NCBI RefSeq assembly: GCF_938045225.1
Contig: NZ_CALINL010000243.1
Span: 1-7,788, forward strand
Reading direction: 5' to 3'
DNA length: 7,788 bases
Source of the DNA: an uncultured Campylobacter sp.
Lineage (GTDB): Bacteria; Campylobacterota; Campylobacteria; Campylobacterales; Campylobacteraceae
Position numbers and translations under genes: made by a program. Each line of letters starts with the position of its first letter. The first letter of the stretch is position 1. The notes under the pieces were generated by a model, which saw only the letters and a program-made list of their open reading frames with translations, had not been told where the DNA came from and did not search any database. This document shows positions 1 through 5,946 of the stretch, one piece after another.

Positions 1-1
1 A

Positions 2-52
2 GAAATTTTAAGTCAAGGCTAGACAAGTAGTCTGCCGCAGACTTAAAATTTC
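2..52. repeat. Perfect 13-bp inverted repeat with nested alternative hairpins
   Basis: The arm GAAATTTTAAGTC at 2-14 is repeated exactly as its reverse complement at 40-52, with a 25-nt spacer. Inside lie two mutually exclusive small hairpins: AGAC (21-24) with GTCT (30-33), and GTCTG (30-34) with CAGAC (38-42). The arms are AT-rich and there is no clear U-tract, so it is not a classic terminator. It could be a bidirectional transcription end signal between yigZ and whatever lies left of the window, or a protein-binding palindrome. The repeat is directly visible; its function is unknown. Confidence 0.55.
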
Positions 53-63
53 AAATCTCTCTC

Positions 64-84
64 AAAAGCGCTCGCGAGACGAGC
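64..84 (-). terminator. Weak terminator-like hairpin downstream of yigZ
   Basis: Read on the minus strand, GCTCG (84-80) and CGAGC (74-70) can form a 5-bp GC-rich stem with a 5-nt loop. GC and then TTTT follow (complement of AAAA at 64-67). It lies about 65 bp past the yigZ stop codon. The stem and the T-run are both short, so termination here is plausible but weak. Confidence 0.3.
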
Positions 85-149
85 CTTAGCCAAAATTAGA
101 GAAATTATAACCGTCTAGCATAAACCCAACGTGAATTTTGCCTCTTAAC

Positions 150-770
150 TTACCCTCTCGCGGCTAACGGCAAGGCGTAGAAGCTAAACCCCTCCTGCTC
201 AAACCCGCTCGCAAATGCCTGAAATTCCTCAAATTCGGCGCTGTTAAACTCCGCTCGCCAGATCGCACCCTCCTCGTTAAATTCTCGCTCAAAGCTTAGA
301 TTTCGCTTTTCAAAATAGTGCTCAAAGCGCGAGCCAAGCGCATATGGCGTAAAAAACAGACAAAGCGATTTTATCTCAAATTTAACCAGTGCGCCGCAGC
401 CCTCAGCCTCCTCTATCGCCGCGTTTACCGCTGCGCCATAAGCTCGCACGAGTCCGCCCGTGCCTAGCTTTATCCCGCCGAAATACCGAACGATGAGCGC
501 GCCCGCGTTTATAAGCTGGGCGCCTCTAAGCGCGTTTAGCGAGGGTTGCCCGCTCGTGCCCTTTGGCTCGCCGTCATCGCTTTGATTTTCTACCATCTGG
601 CCGTAGCCGTTTCGTTCGCGCAGCGCCCACACGACGTGCGCGGCCTTTGGATGCTCGGCCTTTAGGCGCTCGTGAAGGGCTTTAAACTCGCAAATCGGAC
701 ACAAAAAACATAAAAACGTCGATTTTTTGGCTTCAGTTTTGGTCGATACGACCCGCAAAACCGTTTGCAA
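150..770 (-). CDS. yigZ: YigZ/IMPACT family protein (UPF0029 plus DUF1949)
   Basis: A 206-residue cytosolic protein of the YigZ/IMPACT family, conserved in bacteria and eukaryotes. The eukaryotic IMPACT/YIH1 branch is tied to translation control through GCN1/GCN2; the bacterial role is not well defined. The N-terminal UPF0029 domain (about 10-125) carries both hallmark motifs, SDDGEPKGTSGQP at 64-76 and VRYFGGIKLGTGGLVRAY at 94-111. The C-terminal part (about 130-200) matches a DUF1949-like ferredoxin-fold domain in position and length, and total length is normal. The start is TTG at 770-768, chosen because AAGGAG lies 4 nt upstream on the minus strand and the conserved region (KTEAKKSTF) begins about 10 residues in. 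It is transcribed divergently from the ABC exporter and is probably unrelated to the iron genes. Its GC content appears higher than that of the genes to the right. The family call is firm; the start is fairly sure. Confidence 0.9.
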   Translation of the reverse strand: MQTVLRVVSTKTEAKKSTFLCFLCPICEFKALHERLKAEHPKAAHVVWALRERNGYGQMVENQSDDGEPKGTSGQPSLNALRGAQLINAGALIVRYFGGIKLGTGGLVRAYGAAVNAAIEEAEGCGALVKFEIKSLCLFFTPYALGSRFEHYFEKRNLSFEREFNEEGAIWRAEFNSAEFEEFQAFASGFEQEGFSFYALPLAARG

Positions 771-860
771 ATTTCTCCTTTAAATAAAGCCCGATTTTAG
801 CGAAATTTTAAAAATATTCTTATAAAATGGTGGCTAAAATGAAATAAGCTCTCAAAAAGA
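771..860. promoter_or_regulatory. Divergent promoter region between yigZ and the ABC exporter
   Basis: This 90-bp gap must serve both divergent genes. For the rightward gene, TATAAAAT at 821-828 is a good sigma-70 -10 element, putting the transcript start near 835 and giving a leader of about 25 nt. For yigZ, the minus strand reads TAAAAT (complement of 794-799), about 24 nt before its start codon and just upstream of its AAGGAG site. No convincing -35 is visible for either, which is usual for Campylobacter sigma-70 promoters. I see no Fur-like palindrome here. Confidence 0.5.
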
Positions 861-2450
861 ATGAAAATGTTTAAAAAAATATCAAAAAAAACGCTTTGGC
901 AAATCATCGCCATGATCGTATCTAGCGCCGTTTTTAGCGGCTCTGGGATCCTGATACTAGCCTTTATCAACAAATACCTCTTAAATTTAAAAGAACAAGA
1001 CGCTCAAATTTTGCTCGCATTTTTTGCGCTTTTGATTTTGTTTTTGGGCTTTTCGGTGCTCTCGCGCATCGCTCTTAGCGTAATCGGCAACGACTTTGTC
1101 TACGAGCTGCGAGCCAAAACGATAAAACGGATCCTAGATACCGCAAATCAAAAAATCGTAGCCGCGGGCAAGTCAAATTTGATCGCCTCGCTCTCAAGCG
1201 ACGTGCGTAGCCTAACCGACGGCTTTATGCAGGTGCCAAGCATCATCCAAGGCATGCTCATCATCGGCGCGACGGGCGCTTACGTGCTTTATATCTCGGC
1301 CGAGATTTTCGTGTTTTTGGTGCTTTGGATGAGTGCAGCGACATGGATTTGCCGATACTTCATCAAAAATATCCACAAATACTACGAACAATGCCGTAAC
1401 GGTGAGGACGCGCTATACCGCGACTATCAGACCTGCATCGAGGGGCATAGGGAGCTTAGCTTAAATTTAGCCCGCGCAAAGCGGCTTTTTTGGGACCGTT
1501 TTATACCAAACGCAAAAAGCCTGCGCGAAAATATCGTAAAAGCCGAGATCCATCAGTCCTTTATGAGCAACTGGCTAAACACCGTGATGCTAGGCGCCGT
1601 GGGCATCGAGATATATTTTTGCCTAGCCTACGAGGTTGCTAGCCTGCAGGATGCGATTACAGTGGCCTTAGCGATACTTTTTTTGCGAGCGCCTCTCATG
1701 ATGCTGCTTTACTCAGTGCCTAGCGTCTTTCGCGCGCGCATCGCCTACGAGCGGCTAAAAAAGCTGGACCTAGCGCCATTTGAGCCTGAATTTGAGCTGG
1801 GCGAGACGGCTCCGCAAATTTGGCAAAAACTGCGCCTAAAAGATATAAATTTCGCCTACGACGAGGGGAGCGAATTTGCGCTAAAGGATATAAATTTAGA
1901 GATTAGGCGCGGCGAGACGGTATTTTTGATCGGTAAAAACGGTAGCGGCAAAAGCACGCTGTTTATGATTTTAGCGGGGCTTTTAGCGCCAAAAAGCGGC
2001 GAGATGTTTGCAGATGACGTCAAAATCACCGAGTCAAATTTAAAAAGCTACGCAAACACGATTAGCGCGGTGTTTAGCGACTTTTATCTCTTTGACGAAG
2101 TAATGAGCGACGATGAAGCGCTGATAGAGGGGCTGCTAAAAAAGATGTCGATAGAAAATAAAGTAAGCGTCAAGGACGGGATTTTTAGCACCCTAAATCT
2201 CTCCCAAGGCCAGAAAAAACGCCTCGCGATGGTCGCGGCGCTGCTTGAAAAGCGCAAATTTTTGATCCTAGACGAGTGGGCAGCCGATCAAGACCCAGAG
2301 TTTAGGCGGCATTTTTACACTGAGTTTTTGCCCGAGTTAAAGGCGCAAGGCTACACGATTTTTGCGATCAGCCACGACGATGCGTATTTTGACGCGGCGG
2401 ATAAAATTTACGAGATACGAAACGGGCAAACCGCGCTCGTTAAGGGCTAA
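861..2450 (+). CDS. Cyclic-peptide/siderophore-type ABC exporter (SyrD/PvdE/YojI family), fused membrane and ATPase domains
   Basis: A 529-residue inner-membrane half-transporter that should act as a homodimer. Residues 1-300 form the membrane domain, with hydrophobic segments near 12-36, 48-72, 128-165, 238-258 and 262-285. The ATPase domain has Walker A GKNGSGKST at 358-366, signature LSQGQ at 447-451, Walker B with D471-E472 and the switch histidine H505. The phrases SAVFSDFYLFDEV and LDEWAADQDP are typical of the SyrD/PvdE/YojI group. There PvdE moves a pyoverdine precursor to the periplasm and YojI exports microcin J25. No substrate-making gene is present, so the cargo is unknown; a peptide, a metallophore or simply a toxic compound are all possible. 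No strong ribosome site precedes ATG 861. ATG 867, with AAGA at 857-860, is an equally good start (527 residues). The small downstream gene follows after 54 nt and may be co-transcribed. Confidence 0.87.
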   Translation: MKMFKKISKKTLWQIIAMIVSSAVFSGSGILILAFINKYLLNLKEQDAQILLAFFALLILFLGFSVLSRIALSVIGNDFVYELRAKTIKRILDTANQKIVAAGKSNLIASLSSDVRSLTDGFMQVPSIIQGMLIIGATGAYVLYISAEIFVFLVLWMSAATWICRYFIKNIHKYYEQCRNGEDALYRDYQTCIEGHRELSLNLARAKRLFWDRFIPNAKSLRENIVKAEIHQSFMSNWLNTVMLGAVGIEIYFCLAYEVASLQDAITVALAILFLRAPLMMLLYSVPSVFRARIAYERLKKLDLAPFEPEFELGETAPQIWQKLRLKDINFAYDEGSEFALKDINLEIRRGETVFLIGKNGSGKSTLFMILAGLLAPKSGEMFADDVKITESNLKSYANTISAVFSDFYLFDEVMSDDEALIEGLLKKMSIENKVSVKDGIFSTLNLSQGQKKRLAMVAALLEKRKFLILDEWAADQDPEFRRHFYTEFLPELKAQGYTIFAISHDDAYFDAADKIYEIRNGQTALVKG

Positions 2451-2467
2451 AATTCAGCTAAAAACGG

Positions 2468-2491
2468 TTAAAATAACGGATATCATTTTAA
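2468..2491. repeat. Short AT-rich inverted repeat before the DUF2470-like gene
   Basis: TTAAAAT at 2468-2474 and ATTTTAA at 2485-2491 form a perfect 7-bp inverted repeat around a 10-nt spacer. It ends just before the ribosome site of the next gene, and TATCAT at 2481-2486 could act as a weak -10 element. It may be an operator or internal promoter, but in DNA this rich in AAATTT words a chance match is quite possible. Confidence 0.25.
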
Positions 2492-2504
2492 ACAAGGAGA
2501 CATA

Positions 2505-2774
2505 ATGCAGCTAAGCGAAGAGGCAAGAGAAGCCAAAGAGATGGCGCTAGGCATGATGAACGATAACTTCATCGGCCTTACGGAGGATATGTGCGCGAAA
2601 TTTGGCGGCTTTACCAACCCGCAAAACGTCAAAATGACCGATATCACCGAGGACGGCATGCATATCGCCTGCGACGAGGGCGAGGTCTTCGTGCCGTTTG
2701 AGAAAAAAGCCGAACTAACGGTCGAGAGCCTACGCGACGAGGTCATAAACATCGTAAACAGCATGGAGGGCTGA
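2505..2774 (+). CDS. Small DUF2470-like protein (HugZ C-terminal domain type), possible haem/iron role
   Basis: An 89-residue acidic soluble protein with no signal peptide or membrane segment. The pattern 'MND..IGLTEDMCAKFGG', then an exposed strand (NVKMTDITEDGMHIAC), then EVFVPFEKK and ESLRDEVINIVNSM, resembles the DUF2470 domain. That domain forms the C-terminal part of HugZ-type haem-utilisation proteins, whose typical order is HMNxDH, 'D..GM', 'R..F' and a final helix with 'lR..lv.m'. The canonical HMN(E/A)DH histidines are missing (here GMMNDNF), so haem-degrading chemistry is not implied. Only this domain is present; the flavin-type split barrel of HugZ is absent. ATG 2505 has a strong AAGGAG at 2494-2499. 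The gene sits between an exporter and an iron-type receptor, which is at least consistent with metal metabolism. The coding call is strong; the family call is from pattern memory and moderate. Confidence 0.72.
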   Translation: MQLSEEAREAKEMALGMMNDNFIGLTEDMCAKFGGFTNPQNVKMTDITEDGMHIACDEGEVFVPFEKKAELTVESLRDEVINIVNSMEG

Positions 2775-3009
2775 ATCCTCCCCTTGCGCCTCTTTAGCCG
2801 GAGCGTAAATTTAGCGCGCTCGCTTGTTTTTACGCCAAATTTAACCCTCAAATTTAAACCCTTCCAAGCTTTACCTCGCATCAAATTTATTTTTAAAGCC
2901 TTTAAAATTTGTTCTTTAAATTTTACGATTTAAACGCTCAAAATCGTCTGCAAATTTAAACCCGAAATCCCACTCGAATTTCTATTTTATAAATTAAACT
3001 TACATAAAT
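2775..3009. other. AT-rich intergenic region with AAATTT cluster
   Basis: No gene is supported here on either strand. AAATTT occurs seven times (starts at 2807, 2837, 2850, 2883, 2905, 2918, 2952). The segment includes a terminator-like hairpin near its left end and candidate -10 elements for receptor 1 near its right end (TATAAA 2988-2993, TACATA 3001-3006). Runs of AAATTT tend to curve DNA, so this could influence the downstream promoter. The word is also simply common throughout the window. Confidence 0.5.
2801..2835 (+). terminator. Candidate terminator after the DUF2470-like gene
   Basis: Two overlapping hairpins are possible 27 bp or more after the stop codon. GAGCG (2801-2805) can pair with CGCTC (2817-2821), followed by GCTTG and then TTTTT (2827-2831). 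Alternatively GCGTAAA (2803-2809) can pair perfectly with TTTACGC (2829-2835). The first form looks like a modest rho-independent terminator for the exporter/DUF2470 unit. The stems are short, so confidence is limited. Confidence 0.4.
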
Positions 3010-3024
3010 TGATTTTTATTATTA
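3010..3024 (+). promoter_or_regulatory. Candidate Fur box upstream of receptor 1
   Basis: TGATTTTTATTATTA matches the 7-1-7 Fur consensus TGATAATnATTATCA at 11 of 14 counted positions. It sits 27 nt before the receptor start, just downstream of possible -10 elements TATAAA (2988-2993) and TACATA (3001-3006). Binding there would block transcription. Iron repression by Fur is well established for Campylobacter TonB-dependent receptors. The region is AT-rich, which raises the chance of a spurious match. Confidence 0.5.
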
Positions 3025-3051
3025 ATTATGATAAAATCGAAGGGAGTTAAA

Positions 3052-3729
3052 ATGAGCAAAAAAAGATTAGGCGCGCAAGGCGGCAAATTTATACTTTTGT
3101 CGCTAGTAGCAGCCGCGAGCCTAAACGCACAAACCCAAAACATCACGCTTGACGCCGCCATAGTAACGGCGACGGGTTTTGAAAGCACGCTAAAAGACGA
3201 GACTAGAAATATATTCGTCGTAACCAAAACAGACATCGAGGCCTACGGCTACCGCTCGGTAAAAGAGCTCGTAGAAAAGATCCCTAGCGTCGATTTCGTC
3301 AGCACCTCAAGCCTAGGCGAAAACATAGACATGCGCGGACAAGGTATGCGCGGAGACGGCGCGACGCCGACTATGGCCGTAAAAATCATGCTAAACGGAG
3401 TACCGATAAATATGGTCGATGCGGCGCATGGCATAATACCGCTTGAGATGATCGCGATCGAGGACATCGAGCAGGTCAAAGTGATGCCGGGAGGCGGAGC
3501 CGTGCTCTACGGCAGCGGCACTAGAGGCGGCGTGGTAAATATCATCACCAAGCAAAAGCCGCGAGATTTTTTCGCAAACGTGAGCTCCAAGATAGGCTCG
3601 TATAGCTACCGCGACGCCGCAGCCACCGTCGGCGGAAACGTGAGCGAGGATCTGTTTTTAAAATTTAGCGACAAGGCCTTCGGTCAAAAAGGCTACAGAC
3701 ACGACTACAAGGAGTGCAAAACTACCTAA
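3052..3729 (+). CDS. Receptor 1, 5' fragment: signal peptide, TonB box and plug domain
   Basis: As the sequence stands this frame gives 225 residues. Residues 1-26 are a clear Sec signal peptide: basic start SKKR, hydrophobic FILLSLVAAASL, cleavage predicted after LNA at 26/27. A TonB-box-like stretch (ITLDAAIVTATGFE) follows, then the plug domain (about 45-170) with DMRGQGMRGDG and the conserved end motif GSGTRGGVVNIITK at 154-167. The product stops just after the first barrel strands (GYRHDYKECKTT), so it cannot form a receptor and would probably be degraded in the periplasm. ATG 3052 is preferred over in-frame ATG 3028, because AGGGAG (3041-3046) sits 5 nt before it and the signal peptide then has its normal form. 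The 3028 start would also overlap the putative operator region. Confidence 0.8.
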   Translation: MSKKRLGAQGGKFILLSLVAAASLNAQTQNITLDAAIVTATGFESTLKDETRNIFVVTKTDIEAYGYRSVKELVEKIPSVDFVSTSSLGENIDMRGQGMRGDGATPTMAVKIMLNGVPINMVDAAHGIIPLEMIAIEDIEQVKVMPGGGAVLYGSGTRGGVVNIITKQKPRDFFANVSSKIGSYSYRDAAATVGGNVSEDLFLKFSDKAFGQKGYRHDYKECKTT

Positions 3730-5141
3730 GCGGCGGGCTAAACTACAAATTTAACGACTCTCACTCACTAAATTTGACGCCTAGCATATTTAAATCAAAA
3801 AGGAACGATCCGGGCACCCTAACCCAAGATCAAGTCTCGCAAAACCGCAGGCAAAATGCAAATAACGGCCTAACAAAGCTCTTTGAAAACGAGAAAATCG
3901 GCGTTAGCGCCGTTTACGAGGGCAAATTTAACGACTTTTACTCGGTAAATTTGATGCCGTATTATCAAAAAATCAAAATCAAAACCTCCTCGACCGAGTC
4001 GGCTCGCGGCGTGCGCTATCCGTCGCAAGGACTTTTCGGCGATAAAAAATACGGCGTAAATTTTAAAAACAAGCTTGACTACGGCAGTGGCGAGTTTATC
4101 TTTGGCTACGACTACGAGCAAAACAAAGGCGATAGAGAGTCGCACTACGAGGTAAAAACATCGCCCGTGATAAGCCTAAAGCACGACACGACGCTTGATC
4201 TACAAAAGACCACGCACGCACTTTATTTTATGGAAAAGCATAAATTTACGCAGGTTTTTGATCTAAGCCTTGGGTATAGATTTGAGCGCGCGCAGTACGA
4301 GGCTAGAAGGGTTTTAGATATGAAGGGCTTTAGAAACAGCATGCCTTTTCCTCCGATGACTAGCTATAACGCCATAAGCGACGGCAGAGATATCGACAAC
4401 CACGCGTTTGAGTTTACGCCCAATTTTAGATACTCAGACACGGGAAACGTATATTTTAAATTTGAGCGCGGCTACATCTCGCCATCACCTTCTCAGCTAA
4501 CCGACAAAGATCAGGTGACCAAGCAGTACAAATTTAACGATCTAAAATCCGAGAAATTTAACACCTACGAGATCGGGCTAAAAGACCACGTCGCGAGCAT
4601 GCCGGTAAATGCTACCGTGTTTTTAACCGACACTAGCGACGAGATAGCCTACGCCGAGCTAGGGGCCAATCACGGAGACGCTTGGAAATACTACAACATC
4701 GCAAAAACCAGACGCTACGGATTTGAGTTTTTTAGCAGGCAAAACGTCTTTGATAGGCTGATTTTGAGCCAGTCCTACACCTACGTAAACGCGACGATCA
4801 AAAAGGGCGATAACGCGGGCAAAGAGGTGCCCTACGTTTCAAAACACAAATTTATATTCGGCGCGGACTACGAGATCGTGAGCGACTTGCACCTGTTTGC
4901 GGACTACAAATTTTACTCCAAGAAAAAGGACCTAAACTACGACGACATCTCCTCTCGCAGCATCGTGGACGCGGGCGTTTCGTATAAATTTAAAAATGGA
5001 TTTGGTATAACCGGAAGCGTAAAAAATCTCTTTAACAAAAAATACTACGACTACCAAGGCAAAAACAACCAAACCGGCATCTACGAGTATAGCCCGGCAA
5101 ACGAGCGAAACTACTACGTAGAGTTTAAATACACTTACTAA
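3714..5141 (+). CDS. Receptor 1, 3' fragment: beta-barrel domain, not expected to be translated alone
   Basis: This open frame holds about 475 residues of 22-strand-type barrel. Alternating aromatic strands occur throughout, along with YKFNDLKSEKFNTYEIGLKD (the 'NPxLkPEkS..yElG' region of these receptors), RYGFEFFSR, VKNLFNKKYYDYQG and a C-terminal strand ending in aromatic VEFKYTY, as needed for BAM-mediated insertion. It lacks a signal peptide and plug. The first possible start, GTG 3714, overlaps the nearby AAGGAG with no spacer, so independent initiation is unlikely. It is best read as the second half of the disrupted gene. Codon use and the AAATTT word density match the surrounding genes, so there is no sign of foreign origin. 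Confidence 0.7.
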   Translation: MQNYLSGGLNYKFNDSHSLNLTPSIFKSKRNDPGTLTQDQVSQNRRQNANNGLTKLFENEKIGVSAVYEGKFNDFYSVNLMPYYQKIKIKTSSTESARGVRYPSQGLFGDKKYGVNFKNKLDYGSGEFIFGYDYEQNKGDRESHYEVKTSPVISLKHDTTLDLQKTTHALYFMEKHKFTQVFDLSLGYRFERAQYEARRVLDMKGFRNSMPFPPMTSYNAISDGRDIDNHAFEFTPNFRYSDTGNVYFKFERGYISPSPSQLTDKDQVTKQYKFNDLKSEKFNTYEIGLKDHVASMPVNATVFLTDTSDEIAYAELGANHGDAWKYYNIAKTRRYGFEFFSRQNVFDRLILSQSYTYVNATIKKGDNAGKEVPYVSKHKFIFGADYEIVSDLHLFADYKFYSKKKDLNYDDISSRSIVDAGVSYKFKNGFGITGSVKNLFNKKYYDYQGKNNQTGIYEYSPANERNYYVEFKYTY

Positions 5142-5147
5142 ACCGCT

Positions 5148-5182
5148 AAATTTAGGGTTCTGTGCCCTAAATTTGCCTTTTT
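5148..5182 (+). terminator. Strong rho-independent terminator after receptor 1
   Basis: AAATTTAGGG (5148-5157) pairs perfectly with CCCTAAATTT (5165-5174) around a 7-nt loop, followed by GCC and TTTTT (5178-5182). It lies 6 nt after the stop codon. It separates the receptor 1 transcript from the exbB unit, which therefore needs its own promoter. Confidence 0.85.
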
Positions 5183-5273
5183 GGACGCTCTACTTTTCTG
5201 CAAAAAGTTATTTGGATTTTATTATTTAACGCTATGAAATCTCGTCAAATTTTATTACCGATTAATGATAACG

Positions 5274-5290
5274 GCGGTATAATAAACCGC
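5274..5290 (+). promoter_or_regulatory. exbB promoter: perfect TATAAT inside a small inverted repeat
   Basis: TATAAT at 5278-5283 is an exact -10 element, placing the transcript start near 5290 and leaving a leader of about 27 nt before exbB. It sits within GCGGT (5274-5278) and ACCGC (5286-5290), a perfect 5-bp inverted repeat. The region upstream (5183-5273) is AT-rich, with no obvious TTGACA-type -35 at the right spacing, as is usual in Campylobacter. Confidence 0.65.
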
Positions 5291-5293
5291 TTT

Positions 5294-5308
5294 TGATAAT
5301 TAATATTA
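5294..5308 (+). promoter_or_regulatory. Candidate Fur box overlapping the exbB leader
   Basis: TGATAATTAATATTA matches the 7-1-7 Fur consensus TGATAATnATTATCA at 12 of 14 counted positions, with a perfect left half. It begins 10 nt after the -10 element, so a bound repressor would cover the transcript start region. This would make exbB, exbD and receptor 2 one iron-repressed unit, parallel to receptor 1. Another partial match (ATTAATGATAAC, 5261-5272) lies just upstream. Confidence 0.6.
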
Positions 5309-5316
5309 GGATTAAA

Positions 5317-5946
5317 ATGTTTGAGTATATAGAAGTCGGCGGTATCTTTATGTGGCCGATATTTTGCCTCTCGGTGCTCGGTATCGCGGTGCTTCTTGAA
5401 AAAGGAGCGTATTTTTTATTTACCGAGATAGACGCGACTAGTTCGTTTAAGATCAAGCTTTGCAATCTCATTTTAGAAGGCGACTACGCAAAAATCAAAG
5501 AATTTTGCAAAAGCTACAAAAACTCGCTTGCTAAAACCGCGCTTTTCGTAGTGGAAAATTTGGGTGAAGGCGCTAGCAAAACGCAGATCGACTACATCGC
5601 CGAGGAGGCCGTATCCATGCAGCTAACCTCACTTGAGCGGCGCACGTGGATACTGGGACTTTGCGCGAGCGCGAGTCCGCAGCTGGGGTTGCTTGGCACG
5701 ATAGTCGGCATGATAAAAGCCTTTAGTGGACTTAGCGGCGGCGTGGACGCTCCGCTCGTAGCAGTCGGTATCTCCGAGGCGCTTTATACGACAGCTTTTG
5801 GGCTCATAGTGGCGATTCCTTGCGTGATATTTTTTCTCATGATTAGCAAGAAAATAGATTTCATCCTAAACGATCTAAACCGCATTATGAGCCTGTTTGG
5901 CCGCAGTTTTGAAAGGAGAAGCTGTGAAGTATGTCCGCAGAGATAA
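5317..5946 (+). CDS. exbB: ExbB, proton-channel subunit of the TonB energising complex
   Basis: A 209-residue inner-membrane protein of the MotA/TolQ/ExbB family. With ExbD it uses the proton gradient to drive TonB and hence outer-membrane receptors. Three membrane segments are visible: about 8-28 (GGIFMWPIFCLSVLGIAVLL), 112-134 and 157-177, with a cytoplasmic stretch between the first two. The family core SPQLGLLGTIVGMIKAF begins at 120 and ISEALYTTAFGLIVAIP at 152. T128, E154 and T159 line up with E. coli ExbB T148, E176 and T181, residues important for proton movement, so the protein looks functional. It has the short ExbB form without a long N-terminal extension. The start is ATG 5317, with AGGA at 5308-5311; an upstream TTG at 5293 would lie in the putative Fur box and has no ribosome site. 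exbD overlaps its last codons. Confidence 0.94.
   Translation: MFEYIEVGGIFMWPIFCLSVLGIAVLLEKGAYFLFTEIDATSSFKIKLCNLILEGDYAKIKEFCKSYKNSLAKTALFVVENLGEGASKTQIDYIAEEAVSMQLTSLERRTWILGLCASASPQLGLLGTIVGMIKAFSGLSGGVDAPLVAVGISEALYTTAFGLIVAIPCVIFFLMISKKIDFILNDLNRIMSLFGRSFERRSCEVCPQR

Larger units (their letters stand above)
3052..5141 (+). pseudogene. TonB-dependent outer-membrane receptor 1, disrupted by a one-base frameshift
   Basis: The locus encodes a complete TonB-dependent receptor in two reading frames. The first frame stops at 3727-3729. The rest of the protein continues without a break in the -1 frame to TAA at 5139-5141. The switch falls at codons GAG TGC AAA ACT (3712-3723). Adding one A to the AAAA at 3718-3721 restores the reading YKECKNYLSGGLNY. 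That lines up with the intact paralogue at 6397 (TKEDYVSGGLTY) and gives a 696-residue protein, a normal size for the family. Such receptors import ferric siderophores, haem or other metal complexes using ExbB-ExbD-TonB energy. The substrate cannot be assigned. Both halves look well conserved, so the lesion is recent, a phase-variable off state, or a sequencing error in a homopolymer. It ends at a strong terminator. Confidence 0.85.

Noticed and set aside
104..109. TATAAT on the minus strand downstream of yigZ, as a leftward promoter
   Set aside because: It is a bare hexamer in AT-rich DNA with no -35 and no visible gene to drive inside the window.
839..847. ATG AAA TAA minimal ORF in the exporter leader
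   Set aside because: Two codons with no ribosome site; chance is the simplest reading.
2483..2884. Minus-strand ORF opposite the DUF2470-like gene
   Set aside because: The plus-strand gene has a strong ribosome site and protein-like composition. The reverse ORF has low-complexity S/M/F-rich sequence with no family resemblance.
2807..2957. CRISPR-like repetition in the gap before receptor 1
   Set aside because: The repeated unit is only AAATTT with irregular spacing; there is no long conserved repeat and no cas gene.
3028..3051. ATG 3028 as start of receptor 1
   Set aside because: The ribosome site AGGGAG lies downstream of it and serves ATG 3052. The extra residues would lengthen an otherwise normal signal peptide.
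3709..3716. Translation restart at GTG 3714 to make a separate barrel protein
   Set aside because: The AAGGAG overlaps the GTG itself, leaving no spacer, and the product would lack a signal peptide and plug.
3712..3729. Programmed -1 ribosomal frameshift joining the two halves of receptor 1
   Set aside because: The site reads GAG TGC AAA ACT. A -1 slip would re-pair tRNA-Cys on GTG and tRNA-Lys on CAA, which is poor, and no X-XXY-YYZ heptamer is present. A simple missing base explains it better.
5293..5316. TTG 5293 as start of exbB
   Set aside because: It has no ribosome site and sits in the promoter/Fur-box region; ATG 5317 has AGGA at the right distance.
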